DNA from: Rhodococcus jostii NBRC 16295
GTDB lineage: Bacteria > Actinomycetota > Actinomycetes > Mycobacteriales > Mycobacteriaceae
Direction of reading: 5' to 3'
Length of the DNA: 64,000 bases
Assembly (NCBI RefSeq): GCF_001894825.1
Contig: NZ_BCWY01000004.1
Span: forward strand, 186,001 to 250,000
Shown: in pieces, positions 39,153-47,575 of the stretch
Position numbering within the stretch: the stretch's first letter is position 1
How the letters are laid out: each line of letters begins with the position of its first letter
Notes under the pieces: generated by a model
What the model was told of the DNA's origin: nothing
The model's input: the letters and a program-made list of their open reading frames with translations, nothing else
Databases searched by the model: none
Translations under genes and position numbers: made by a program

Positions 39153-40364
39153 CTACACCTCCCACGTGGTCTGGAGTGCGGTGGGGCCGCGGAAGCCCCA
39201 GCCCCAGAACTCGACGTCCGCGCCGGTGTCGCGCTCGAGGTTGGGGATCGCCTCGAACAGTTCCTCCAGTCCGATCCGGCACACGTGATTGGCGAAATAG
39301 ATTCCCGCGCACGCGTGGTTGCCCGAACCGAACGCGAGGTGGGGGAGCGGGGGACGGGTCATGTCGTACCGGGTGGGGGCGTCGTAGACGTCCGTGTCGT
39401 GGTTGGCCGAACCGTACGACAGCAGGACGACGGATCCCTCGGGGAGGAACACGTCGCCGAGCGTGACGTCCGTGGTGCTGATGCGTGCGGTGGCCGACCA
39501 GATCGGGGACGTCCAGCGCATCCCCTCGGAGATGGCCCGCGGAATCAGGGCAGGCTCGTCGACGACGGCTTCCAGTTGCTCGGGCCGGGTGAACAGGCCG
39601 ACGAGCGTCGACGCCATGCCGTGGCCGGGTTCCTGCATCGCGCCCAGCAAATAGACGAAGAGGGTGGGGTAGATGTACTCCCGGTCGCGAACCCGGCCCT
39701 CGGGCATGCCGTCGTGCAACCAGTGCGAGATCGCGCTGTCGTCGGGGTTGACGATCCAGTTGTCGATCAGCGGATCGACGATTGCCCGGATCTCGGCTTT
39801 CGCCTCGTCACCCTGGACGAATCCCTCGGGGTTGGTGAACTCGCCGTTCGCGTCCACACCGGCGTTGGTGAAGGAGTTCGACAGCCGGTGGAACCAGTCG
39901 CGCAGCGTGTCCGAGCTGACGTCGTTCAGGCCGAGCAGGTCGCCGAGTGCGCGGACGCTGACGGGCTCGCAGTACTGGGACACCAGGTCGGCCTTGCCGT
40001 CGTTCTCGAACTGCTCCACGTAACGCCGGGCGATGGGGCGGACGAGTCCGTCGACCCAGCGGTCCACCTCCGACGGCTGCAGTGCGGGGTCGACCATCGA
40101 GCGGAGGTCGCGGTGGATCTCGCCGTTGACCCCGATCACGGCGGGGTGACCGAACGTACGGCCGCCGGCCTTGGTGATGATCCCCTCGAAGTCGGGGCTG
40201 TTGGCGATGGTGCGGCACAGGTCGGCGGTGGTCGCGACGAACGAACCGAGAACCGGGACGTACGCCAGCGGCGCCTCGGCGCGTAGCCGTTCGTACACCG
40301 GGTACGGGTTGCGCTCGAGTTCCGTCATCGTGATCTCGTCGATCCAAGACAGGGTGGCGGTCAT
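39153..40364 (-). CDS. gcoA: Cytochrome P450 aromatic O-demethylase, GcoA/CYP255A type
   Basis: This is a 403-residue P450 from ATG 40364, after GAAGAGGAG. Heme ligand Cys352 lies in [13 protein letters not shown]. The sequence follows GcoA of Amycolatopsis almost throughout, including [11 protein letters not shown], the I-helix [11 protein letters not shown] (residues 242-251) replacing the common AGxxT, and the closing [10 protein letters not shown]. The three phenylalanines known to line the guaiacol pocket of GcoA (75, 169, 395) have counterparts at Phe71, Phe165 and Phe391. The enzyme demethylates guaiacol to catechol plus formaldehyde, using NADH via GcoB. The product feeds CatA encoded about 9 kb away. 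Related methoxy- or ethoxyphenols are also likely substrates. Confidence 0.93.
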   Translation of the reverse strand: MTATLSWIDEITMTELERNPYPVYERLRAEAPLAYVPVLGSFVATTADLCRTIANSPDFEGIITKAGGRTFGHPAVIGVNGEIHRDLRSMVDPALQPSEVDRWVDGLVRPIARRYVEQFENDGKADLVSQYCEPVSVRALGDLLGLNDVSSDTLRDWFHRLSNSFTNAGVDANGEFTNPEGFVQGDEAKAEIRAIVDPLIDNWIVNPDDSAISHWLHDGMPEGRVRDREYIYPTLFVYLLGAMQEPGHGMASTLVGLFTRPEQLEAVVDEPALIPRAISEGMRWTSPIWSATARISTTDVTLGDVFLPEGSVVLLSYGSANHDTDVYDAPTRYDMTRPPLPHLAFGSGNHACAGIYFANHVCRIGLEELFEAIPNLERDTGADVEFWGWGFRGPTALQTTWEV

Positions 40365-40568
40365 GTCAATTCTCCTCTTCGGAAACAGCTTTCGCGGCCA
40401 TGGCGGCATGGAGGAGAACGTATTGCGCAGATCGGCGGGTCGTCTAGCCATTCTGCGCGGGGTCTGGACGATGTGCGCGACCAGTTGTGATCGGGGTCTC
40501 AGTTATCCTCGACTCGGCGTCCCGGCGCAGCTTCAATAGGTCGGAACGACTCTTACCGAGGCAGGTGC
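40365..40568. promoter_or_regulatory. Divergent gcoA / AraC-regulator promoter region
   Basis: This 204-bp spacer lies between two divergent starts. TGCGC-type heptamers occur at 40424-40430 (TGCGCAG), 40454-40460 (TGCGCGG) and 40474-40480 (TGCGCGA). The last two are exactly 20 bp apart, the same periodicity as in the pheA2/pheR spacer. They are candidate binding sites for the AraC regulator. I could not place reliable -35/-10 boxes. Confidence 0.45.
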
Positions 40569-41516
40569 ATGACGATGGCATCGACGATCACCGAGACCCA
40601 CGACTGGGATGCGGCGTCGAGAGCGGTGGCCGGTGCGTATTTTCCGCACACGCTGACCGACCTGTCGTCGGGCGGTGCGATGACGCTGTCGATGCGGACC
40701 GTCGACTTCGGTCCCGTCACGCTCGGCAGGCTGGACTGGGGCGCGGACGTGTCGATCGAATGCGACTACCCGGGCGCGTACGAGGTCAACATCCCGCTGT
40801 CCGGTTCACTGGAATCCTGTTCGCAGGGCGACACGGTGGTGTCGCGTCCGGGGCAGGCCACGGTCTTCCGGGCCGACGAGCCGACTCTGATCAGCCGGTG
40901 GAGCGGCGATTGCACGGTGCTCGGCGTCAAGTTCGACAGCGACTACCTCCAGCGGGAGGCCGACCGGATTCTCGGCGCCGACCTGCGGCTCGGGCTGCGC
41001 CTGCCGTCCCAGATCGATCTCACCGGTGCATCGGAGAGCAGCTGGTTTCGGCTGGTCCGTTCGCTGACCGCGCAGCTGCGGGAGCCGGCCGACCTCCTCG
41101 CCAACCCGGTGGTCGGCCCGCAGCTCGCCGGCGCGATCACGTCGGCCTTCGTCCTCGCCGTCACGCCCGACGAGGAGGTGCGCGGCGGCGCGCCCCGACC
41201 GCGGATCGTCAAGCGGGTCCTCGACGGGTTGAACGACGACCCGGCCCGGGCCTGGACGGCGGCCGACATGGCCGAACTCGCCGGCACCAGTGTGCGCCGG
41301 TTGCAGGAGGGGTTCCGTCAGTACGTCGGGCGCAGCCCGTCCGAGTGCCTCCTCGACATCCGGCTCAGCCGCGCGCACGCCGACCTGAGGGCGCTGGGCC
41401 CGGGTGGCACCGTCTCCGAAGTCGCGGCGAGGTGGGGCTTCACCCACGCGGGCAGGTTCTCCGCTGCGTACCGTCGCCGGTACGGCAAATCCCCGTCAGA
41501 GCTCGTTCGCTTCTGA
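40569..41516 (+). CDS. AraC-family activator, probable regulator of gcoAB
   Basis: This is a 315-residue regulator; ATG 40569 follows CCGAGGCAGG, and ATG 40575 is an alternative. The N-terminal sensor domain (AraC_binding_2-like) includes WGADVSIECDYPGAYEVNIPLSGSLE near residue 58. The C-terminal double HTH has AWTAADMAELAGTSVRRLQEGFRQYVG near 225 and EVAARWGFTHAGRFSAAYRRRYG near 283. It is divergent from gcoA, the normal placing for its activator, and presumably binds a methoxyphenol. It is clearly paralogous to the regulator next to the phenol hydroxylase genes (43906-44844). Its stop codon lies inside a strong terminator hairpin. Confidence 0.88.
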   Translation: MTMASTITETHDWDAASRAVAGAYFPHTLTDLSSGGAMTLSMRTVDFGPVTLGRLDWGADVSIECDYPGAYEVNIPLSGSLESCSQGDTVVSRPGQATVFRADEPTLISRWSGDCTVLGVKFDSDYLQREADRILGADLRLGLRLPSQIDLTGASESSWFRLVRSLTAQLREPADLLANPVVGPQLAGAITSAFVLAVTPDEEVRGGAPRPRIVKRVLDGLNDDPARAWTAADMAELAGTSVRRLQEGFRQYVGRSPSECLLDIRLSRAHADLRALGPGGTVSEVAARWGFTHAGRFSAAYRRRYGKSPSELVRF

Positions 41517-41527
41517 CGGGGATTTGC
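41485..41527. terminator. Perfect 16-bp bidirectional hairpin
   Basis: GCAAATCCCCGTCAGA (41485-41500) pairs perfectly with 41512-41527 around an 11-base loop. The stem contains the stop codon of the AraC gene, and its outer end lies 10 bp from the stop of the convergent hydroxylase gene. The A/T run at the base of each arm makes it usable in both directions. Confidence 0.85.
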
Positions 41528-41536
41528 GCGTGTGTG

Positions 41537-43153
41537 CTACTTGTTGCCGAAGTACGAGACGTCGTCGTTGCCGATGAGGTCGGGGACCGTCCAGCCGTCG
41601 AGGTCGTACTCGGACAGGCACTGCTCGGCCAAGCCCTTCATGGAGGCGACGTCACCACGGTTCTCGGCGGCGAACAGCAGTTCGGCCTTGACGTTTTCGT
41701 GGTTGCCGGAGTAGTTGCGCTCGTAGAGTTCGTGGCGGCCACCGAACTCGCTGCCGATCGAATCCCACAGCGCCTTCATGATCTTCACTCGCTCGACCGC
41801 GGTCATGCCGTCGGAGCCGCGGACGTACTTGTCCAGGTACGGGCGGACGTCGGGGCTCTTGAAGTCGCGAGCGCTCGAGGGCAGGTAGATCAGGCCGGAC
41901 GCGACGTCCTGTTCGATGATCTCCTTGATCCGCGGGTACCCCTGGATCATGAACATGCGGTACGTGAGGCCGTATTCGAGCTTGGGGATGACGGTGTCGC
42001 CGATCCACGGCTCAGGGTTGCGTGCCATCGATTCGGTCAACGACCAGAACAAGTTTCGCCAGCCGATCACTTCACCGACGCGGGTCTGCACACCGCGGAA
42101 TCCGCCGGCGCCGGTGGCGTCGAGGGCCTTCATCAGCATGCCGGCGATGAAGTCGAGCTTGACGGCCAGGCGGGTGCAGCCCTGGAAGGTGAAGCGGGGC
42201 AGGAACCCGGACTGCGGGAAGAAGCCGTTGATCTTGTCGACGTCGCCGTACATGAAGACGTTCTCCCACGGCACCAGCACCTTGTCGAAGATGAAGATGG
42301 TGTCGTTCTCGTCCATGCGGCTCGACAGGGGGTAGTCGAACGGGGTGCCCATGACGGCCGCGTTCTGGGTGAACGAGGACCGGCAGATCAGTTTCACGCC
42401 CGGCGCGTCCATCGGGACGGTGCAGATGAGGGCGAATTCCTTCTTCTTGATCGGCAGCCCGTAGTGCGCGATGAAGTTGTAGTTGGTGATGGCCGAACCG
42501 GTGGCCACCACCTTGGCGCCCGACACGATGAGGCCCGCGTCGGTTTCCTTCTCCACCTTCATGAACACGTCGCCGACCTCGTCGGGCGGCAACTGTCGGT
42601 CGACGGGCGGGTTGATGATCGCATGGTTCCAGTACAGAACCTTCTCCTGCGATTCCTTGTACCAGCGTTCGGCATTCGCCTGGAACGGCGAGTAGAGCTC
42701 CTTGTTGGCGTGCAGGGTGCCGAGGAACGAGGCCTTGTAGTCGGGGCTGCGACCCATCCAGCCGTACGTCATGCGCGCCCAGGTGGCGATGGCGTCGCGT
42801 TCCTTCAGCAGGTCGTCCGAGGACTTCGGTGCCTTGAAGAACGGCATCGTCACGCCGCCGTTGCCGGTGTCGGTGGGACACGTGACCTTGTCGACGTGCT
42901 CGCCGGTGTGCATCGAGTCGTAGAGGCGGGCGGTCATCCGGATGGGGTTCCGGAACGCCGGATGGGTGGTGACATCCTCGACGCGCTCACCGTGGAGCCA
43001 GATCTCGCGGTCGTCTTTCAGCGACTCGATGTACTCGTCGCCGGTCATCGGGCGCGACGCGAAGTTCGCGGTGCGGTTGGCCTCGGCGTTCTCCGCGGGA
43101 TTGACCTTCGTCGGGTCGAGCGTGGTCTCGGGTGCGCTTTCGGTGGTGGTCAT
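41537..43153 (-). CDS. pheA1: FADH2-dependent phenol 2-monooxygenase, oxygenase component (HpaB/PheA1 family)
   Basis: This is a 538-residue member of the 4-hydroxyphenylacetate 3-hydroxylase family, which uses diffusible reduced FAD to ortho-hydroxylate phenols. The N-terminal [25 protein letters not shown] is typical. A central [18 protein letters not shown] / [14 protein letters not shown] stretch and [24 protein letters not shown] match the FAD-binding region. The C-terminal domain has [25 protein letters not shown]. Its genetic setting, next to a flavin reductase and an AraC regulator, is that of the two-component phenol hydroxylases of rhodococci, so conversion of phenol to catechol is the likely reaction. 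A chloro- or nitrophenol substrate cannot be excluded. It starts 26 bp after the reductase stop. Confidence 0.88.
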   Translation of the reverse strand: MTTTESAPETTLDPTKVNPAENAEANRTANFASRPMTGDEYIESLKDDREIWLHGERVEDVTTHPAFRNPIRMTARLYDSMHTGEHVDKVTCPTDTGNGGVTMPFFKAPKSSDDLLKERDAIATWARMTYGWMGRSPDYKASFLGTLHANKELYSPFQANAERWYKESQEKVLYWNHAIINPPVDRQLPPDEVGDVFMKVEKETDAGLIVSGAKVVATGSAITNYNFIAHYGLPIKKKEFALICTVPMDAPGVKLICRSSFTQNAAVMGTPFDYPLSSRMDENDTIFIFDKVLVPWENVFMYGDVDKINGFFPQSGFLPRFTFQGCTRLAVKLDFIAGMLMKALDATGAGGFRGVQTRVGEVIGWRNLFWSLTESMARNPEPWIGDTVIPKLEYGLTYRMFMIQGYPRIKEIIEQDVASGLIYLPSSARDFKSPDVRPYLDKYVRGSDGMTAVERVKIMKALWDSIGSEFGGRHELYERNYSGNHENVKAELLFAAENRGDVASMKGLAEQCLSEYDLDGWTVPDLIGNDDVSYFGNK

Positions 43154-43179
43154 GAGGGAAGTCCTTTCGGATTCGGCGG

Positions 43180-43740
43180 TCAGTGGGTGGGCTGGAGATG
43201 AAATGGGGTGAAGGAGGTGGTGGCGTCGAACCATCCGTTGTTCGGATCGTCCATCGATCCGTTCCACACGGCAGACGCCGACGGCGTGCCGAGATCGTGG
43301 AAAGTGCTCCGGTAGAACAACAGCGGATCCTTGCCGCTGGATTCGGCGGCCACGATCTCACCGAGGAAGATGATGTGGTCGCCGCCGTCGTACTCGGCCC
43401 ACGGCTCGCAGGACAACGTGGCGGCGGCGCCGCCGATGATCGGGGCGGTCGGACCGTCGTTCCACACGGGTTCGGGGTTCTGCGGTCGTCCCGCGAAATG
43501 CAGTGCGGTGTCCACCTGGTCGGCGGCGAGGATGTTGACGGCGAACGGTGCCTTGCTCAAATAGCTGCAGGCCTTCGACTTTCGGGTCAGGGTGACCTGG
43601 CACAGCCTCGGTTCGATCGACACGGCGGTGAAGGCGGTGACCGTCGCTCCGTGCGGCAGGCCCTCGGAGTTGCTGCACGTGATGACAGTGACTCCGCTGG
43701 CAAACTGACCGAAAATGTTCCGGAGTTCGCGCTGCTCCAT
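43180..43740 (-). CDS. pheA2: NADH:flavin reductase component of phenol hydroxylase (PheA2-like)
   Basis: This is a 186-residue HpaC-type flavin reductase that supplies FADH2 to the oxygenase encoded downstream. The flavin-reductase-like domain pattern is clear: [16 protein letters not shown] near residue 6, [21 protein letters not shown] near 31, [14 protein letters not shown] near 61, and [15 protein letters not shown] near 119. An HF-G motif ([14 protein letters not shown]) near 81 is typical. ATG 43740 is used. It is first in a two-gene operon with the oxygenase and divergent from an AraC regulator, with direct repeats in the spacer. Confidence 0.88.
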   Translation of the reverse strand: MEQRELRNIFGQFASGVTVITCSNSEGLPHGATVTAFTAVSIEPRLCQVTLTRKSKACSYLSKAPFAVNILAADQVDTALHFAGRPQNPEPVWNDGPTAPIIGGAAATLSCEPWAEYDGGDHIIFLGEIVAAESSGKDPLLFYRSTFHDLGTPSASAVWNGSMDDPNNGWFDATTSFTPFHLQPTH

Positions 43741-43813
43741 TTTCGGAGCCTCCCTTCCTGTCCGGGGCGCTGTTGAGGTACGGACGAACGTACGACCGCG
43801 CGAAGGGTGCGTC

Positions 43814-43851
43814 GATCCGCTGAGCGCGGTGGTGATCCGCTTTGCGCAGTG
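43814..43851. promoter_or_regulatory. Tandem 18-bp direct repeats in the pheA2/AraC spacer
   Basis: GATCCGCTGAGCGCGGTG (43814-43831) and GATCCGCTTTGCGCAGTG (43834-43851) agree at 15 of 18 positions and start 20 bp apart, on the same face of the helix. They lie 74-111 bp upstream of pheA2 and 55-92 bp upstream of the AraC gene. Tandem sites with this spacing are the usual target layout of AraC-family activators. Confidence 0.65.
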
Positions 43852-43862
43852 ACTTGGATCAC
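43849..43862. promoter_or_regulatory. CRP/GlxR-like palindrome in the pheA2/AraC spacer
   Basis: GTGACTTGGATCAC matches GTGA-N6-TCAC exactly. It abuts the second direct repeat and lies 44 bp upstream of the AraC start, so catabolite control could act on the regulator gene. Confidence 0.5.
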
Positions 43863-43905
43863 GGCGGAAATTGCAATCGAAGGTGTCCGTGGTCACACTG
43901 GTGCC

Positions 43906-44844
43906 ATGCAGTCCACGCCCAGGGTTGTCCGCCCCGAAGATTGGGACGAGGCGTCGCATGTGGTGTCGGACGTGTACTTCCCACATCGGCTGACCCCGCT
44001 GAGCAGGTCGAACGCGCGCAATACCGTCGCGGAGGCGGTCGAGCTGGGCCCGGTGAAGATCACCCACATCGGCTGGGGTGCGGACGTGTCGATCCAGTCG
44101 GACCACCCCGGCGCGTACGCGATCAACGTGCCGCTGTCGGGGCATCTGGAATCGGTGACCGGTAAGAACGAGGTGTCCTCCGTTCCCGGTTCGGGCACGA
44201 TCTGCCCACCCGACACCACCACGCTCATCACCGACTGGAGCAAGGACTGCTCGATCATCGGCGTTCGTGTCGACCGCGACTACCTGCATCGCGAGATGGC
44301 GCGGATTCTGGCGCGGCCGGGACTGCGGCTGCCGGCACAGTTGGACCTGACCAGCGCGAACGGTGCGAGTTGGCTGACCCTGGTGCGGTCGCTGCTCGAC
44401 CAGATGCTGCGATCGGACGGCGTCTACGCGAATCCCCTCGTTGCCGAGCAGCTGTCGGGGGCGGTCACCACCGCGCTCGTCCTGGCGGCGATCCCGGACG
44501 ACGACACCGCCGTTGGCGGTACCCGCCCGCGCATCGTCAAGCGCGTCATCGACGAGATCCACGCCGACCCCGCGCGAGCGTGGACGGCGGCCGAGATGGC
44601 CGAGATCGCGGGTGTCGGGGTCCGCCGCCTGCAGGAGGGTTTCCAGGAGTACGTGGGGGTGAGCCCCCGCGACTACCTGCTGGGCGTGCGTCTCGAACGC
44701 GTCCACGACGACCTGCTGCGCGCGGACGGGTCGTCGACGGTCGCCGAGGTCGCGATGCGCTGGGGTTTCACCCACACCGGCCGGTTCGCGGCGGCGTACC
44801 GGCGAAAGTACGGCGTGGCCCCGTCGGAGGCGCTCCGGGGCTGA
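43906..44844 (+). CDS. AraC-family activator, probable regulator of phenol hydroxylase
   Basis: The protein is 312 residues from ATG 43906 (MQSTPRVVRPEDWDEASHV). The frame is open to 43807, but that part covers the operator repeats. It has the same domain order as the gcoA-linked regulator: a sensor half with IGWGADVSIQSDHPGAYAINVPLSGHLE near residue 50, and an HTH pair with AWTAAEMAEIAGVGVRRLQEGFQEYVG and EVAMRWGFTHTGRFAAAYRRKYG. It is divergent from pheA2-pheA1 and presumably activates them in response to phenol. The two paralogues probably arose by duplication and then diverged in effector specificity. It ends 10 bp from the convergent multicopper oxidase gene. Confidence 0.88.
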   Translation: MQSTPRVVRPEDWDEASHVVSDVYFPHRLTPLSRSNARNTVAEAVELGPVKITHIGWGADVSIQSDHPGAYAINVPLSGHLESVTGKNEVSSVPGSGTICPPDTTTLITDWSKDCSIIGVRVDRDYLHREMARILARPGLRLPAQLDLTSANGASWLTLVRSLLDQMLRSDGVYANPLVAEQLSGAVTTALVLAAIPDDDTAVGGTRPRIVKRVIDEIHADPARAWTAAEMAEIAGVGVRRLQEGFQEYVGVSPRDYLLGVRLERVHDDLLRADGSSTVAEVAMRWGFTHTGRFAAAYRRKYGVAPSEALRG

Positions 44845-44854
44845 CGGTTCGTCG

Positions 44855-46345
44855 TCAGGTCACATAGGAGAAGATCGTCGCCATCCCCGCGGCAAGGTGA
44901 TAGTCGTTGTGGCAATGCATGATCCACTGGCCGGGGTTGGTGGTGTCGATGTCGGTGGCGACGGACTGACCAGGCAGCACGATGACGGTGTCCTTCCGCG
45001 GTCCGGAGCCGTCGGGTCGGGCCACGGCGAAGGTGTGACCGTGCAGGTGCATGGGATGCCACATCGTCGTCGTGTTGGTGTAGACCAGCCGTACCCGCTG
45101 ATCGGAGTGGACGGCCAGCGGCGTGTGGTCGGGATAGGCCTGCCCGTTCACCGTCCACGAGTATTTCTTCATGTCGCCGCCGAGCGACGCCTCCAGGGTG
45201 ACATCCGGGTCCACGACGGGGAGCCGGTCGGCGCCGGTGGCGCGCAGGTCGGCCACGGTGAGCGGGGGAGCGGTCAGCTCGCGGGGCGCCGCGGCGGGGT
45301 CGGGGGCCGCGCCGCCTCCTGTGCGCACCACGGCGAATCCCTGCGCGCCCTTCCCCTCGGCCACCGCGACCAGCGGAAACACCCCGTCCTGGAGCGTGAC
45401 GACGGCGTCGTACCGCTCGCCCATGCCGATCAGCACCGAGCCTGTGTCGACCGGTTCGACGGGGAAACCGTCCGTGTCCGTGACGGTCAGCCGGTGGCCA
45501 CCCAGCGCGACCCGGAACGCGGTGTCGTCGCCGGCGTTGATCAGCCGGATCCGGGCGCGCTGACCGGGGCGGGCGGTGAACACGGTGGGATCGTTCGGTG
45601 GTTTGCCGTTGACGAGATACACCGGATACCGCACGTCCCCCGCGTCGCCGCCGAGAGCGGCCGACGTCATGTCGGGGCCGGGCATCGACGCCATTCCGCC
45701 GCCGCGCAGCTGGTCGAACACCTCGGCCGGGGTGCGCTCGGTCAGCCAATCGGACAACACGACGACGAACTCGGTGTCGTACGCGGACGGCGCACCGGGG
45801 TCGTCGACGATCAGCGCGCCGTAGAGGCCGCGACCGCGCTGGAGGTCGCCGTGGGTGTGGTACCAGTACGTGCCCGGATCGGGCGGGATGAAGTCGTACA
45901 CGAACTCTGTGCCCGCCGGTATCGGAGACTGCGTGACATCCGGGACCCCGTCCATGTCGTTGCGGATGGCGAGCCCGTGCCAGTGCACGGTGGTCGACTC
46001 CGGGAGCTGGTTGCGAAACCGAACCTGGACCCTGTCTCCGACGTCGGCCCGCAGGATCGGGCCCGGCAGTTGCGTGTTGTACAGCCACGCGGCAGTGCGC
46101 GTACCTGCGATGTCGACGTCGGATTGCGTCGCCGAGAGTTCGTACGCAACCGGTCTGCCGCCGGGAAATCGGCGTTCCTCGGACTCGGCGTACGCGCGTA
46201 CCTCCGGGGAGTCGGGCCCGATCGTGGATCCGGCGTCGTCGGTACCGGAGCAGCCCGCGGTGAGCCCGAGCAGTGCGGCTCCCGCTCCCCACTGCAGCAC
46301 GCGCCGCCGGGACACCTGCACGTCGAGCGGACGGTTCCCAGGCAT
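44855..46345 (-). CDS. Exported multicopper oxidase (laccase-like), Tat signal with lipobox
   Basis: This is a 496-residue three-cupredoxin-type oxidase. Copper ligands are visible in the four expected blocks: TTVHWHGLA near residue 115, YWYHTHGD near 158, HPMHLHGHTF near 426, and HCHNDYHLAAGM near 476. The last holds the type 1 copper Cys-His and an axial Met. The N-terminus SRRRVLQWGAGAALLGLTAGC looks like a twin-arginine signal ending in a lipoprotein box, so it is probably a membrane-tethered extracellular enzyme. ATG 46345 follows GGAAGGAG. Family members oxidise phenols or metal ions with O2. Its place amid phenol-catabolic genes suggests phenolic or lignin-derived substrates, but Cu(I) detoxification is possible. 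Confidence 0.9.
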   Translation of the reverse strand: MPGNRPLDVQVSRRRVLQWGAGAALLGLTAGCSGTDDAGSTIGPDSPEVRAYAESEERRFPGGRPVAYELSATQSDVDIAGTRTAAWLYNTQLPGPILRADVGDRVQVRFRNQLPESTTVHWHGLAIRNDMDGVPDVTQSPIPAGTEFVYDFIPPDPGTYWYHTHGDLQRGRGLYGALIVDDPGAPSAYDTEFVVVLSDWLTERTPAEVFDQLRGGGMASMPGPDMTSAALGGDAGDVRYPVYLVNGKPPNDPTVFTARPGQRARIRLINAGDDTAFRVALGGHRLTVTDTDGFPVEPVDTGSVLIGMGERYDAVVTLQDGVFPLVAVAEGKGAQGFAVVRTGGGAAPDPAAAPRELTAPPLTVADLRATGADRLPVVDPDVTLEASLGGDMKKYSWTVNGQAYPDHTPLAVHSDQRVRLVYTNTTTMWHPMHLHGHTFAVARPDGSGPRKDTVIVLPGQSVATDIDTTNPGQWIMHCHNDYHLAAGMATIFSYVT

Positions 46346-46395
46346 CCCCGCTCCTTCCGCGGGTAGACCGTTTCCCGTGACGCTACTCGGGCGGG

Positions 46396-47343
46396 TTACG
46401 CCAGTGCGCCGATTCGCGCCCGGTCGCGGAGGGCGATGAGTTCGCGGGCATGAGCTTCGAGTTTGCGATCCTCGTCGGACTGCGGAACCCATTGCCGCGC
46501 GCGAGTGGCGACGCCGTCGTCGTCGATGGCGGCGACGACCGTCAGGCAGTGGGTGGTGAGGTTCATTTCCCGAGTGCGTGGGTCGCCGGACCGCACGTGC
46601 ACCGAGATGTGCATGGTCTGCGCGCCGGTGTGCAGGAGGCGGGCGTCGACCTCGACGATGTGCCCGATCTGGATCGGGCGGTAGAACCGGACCCCGCCGG
46701 CGTAGACCGACACGCAGGGTGTGCCGTTCCACGACGTGCCGCACAGGTAGGCGGCCTCGTCGATCCAGCGCATCACGGTTCCGCCGTGCGTCTTGCCGCC
46801 CCAGTTGACGTCGGTGGGCGCGGCAAGGAAGCGGGTGAGCGATTCCGGGGCAGTGCCCGCGTCGGTGTAGCTCTGCTTGCTCATCGCCTCTTCGATGTCG
46901 GCGCGCAGACCGATGCGCATGACCGCCTCGTCGGATTCGGCGCGGTCGGCGGCGGTGACGGGCTTCCACGGCGGCACACTGGTCGGCTTCCCGGAGTCGT
47001 CGACGGCCACGAAGATGATGAGGCAGTTGCTGGCCTCGGTGAACTGCCCGGTTCGCGGGTCTGCCGACGACACGGTGCACTGGATGTGCATGCTGGAGCG
47101 CCCGGTGTGGACGAGCCGCGCTTCGACCTCCACGAGGTGTCCCGACTCGATGGACCGGGTGAACTTGATGTTTCCCACGTATGCGGTGACGCAGTAGCTC
47201 CCGCTCCAGCCGACCGCGCAGGCGTACGCGGCCTTGTCGATCCATTCGAGGATCCGGCCACCCTGGACGGCCCCTCCGAGCGTCGCGACCTCGGTGGGTG
47301 CGGCGAGGAAGCGGAGGGTGATGCTGCGGGGAGGCGTGGTCAT
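46396..47343 (-). CDS. Acyl-CoA thioesterase with two hotdog domains
   Basis: This is a 315-residue protein with two similar halves. Each begins LRFLAAPTEVATLGGAVQGG or TRFLAAPTDVNWGGKTHGG, then has ILEWIDKAAYACA or VMRWIDEAAYLCG, and a VEARLVHTGRSSMHI or VDARLLHTGAQTMHI strand. This tandem-hotdog layout is that of the BFIT/ACOT-type acyl-CoA hydrolases. The histidine/acid pattern of the second half (N-GGKTHGG plus D-E-A) looks catalytically complete, while the first half has GGAVQGG in its place. The substrate is unknown. It starts 233 bp from the divergent dioxygenase-like gene and is followed by the multicopper oxidase (50 bp), so those two may form an operon. Confidence 0.85.
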   Translation of the reverse strand: MTTPPRSITLRFLAAPTEVATLGGAVQGGRILEWIDKAAYACAVGWSGSYCVTAYVGNIKFTRSIESGHLVEVEARLVHTGRSSMHIQCTVSSADPRTGQFTEASNCLIIFVAVDDSGKPTSVPPWKPVTAADRAESDEAVMRIGLRADIEEAMSKQSYTDAGTAPESLTRFLAAPTDVNWGGKTHGGTVMRWIDEAAYLCGTSWNGTPCVSVYAGGVRFYRPIQIGHIVEVDARLLHTGAQTMHISVHVRSGDPRTREMNLTTHCLTVVAAIDDDGVATRARQWVPQSDEDRKLEAHARELIALRDRARIGALA

Positions 47344-47484
47344 CGATGTGATCCTCGGGTGTTCGACGTGGCCGGCACGAGGGCGCGAACCGGGGACGGC
47401 GAAACGTCGTTGTCCGCCGGTGGCCGGGAAATTATCCCACAGATGCACCGCACGGACCCGTCCGCGATGTGAACGGACCGCAGG

Positions 47485-47555
47485 TTGACGAACTGTGTGA
47501 CTGCGCGCACACTCGACCACGACCGCACAGCGTTCTCTATGTACGCACAGCGTAC
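47485..47555 (+). promoter_or_regulatory. catA-like promoter/operator set before the dioxygenase-like gene
   Basis: TTGACG (47485-47490) is followed by TGTGACTGCGCGCACA (47496-47511), identical over 16 bp to the site before catA. Then come two CGCACAGCGT boxes at 47524-47533 and 47544-47553, 20 bp apart. The second lies in a perfect 6+3+6 palindrome, GTACGC-ACA-GCGTAC (47541-47555). This is the likely operator of CatR. Here the palindrome is only about 20 bp from the start codon. Confidence 0.65.
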
Positions 47556-47575
47556 GAGAGTGATCGGATCAGGTG

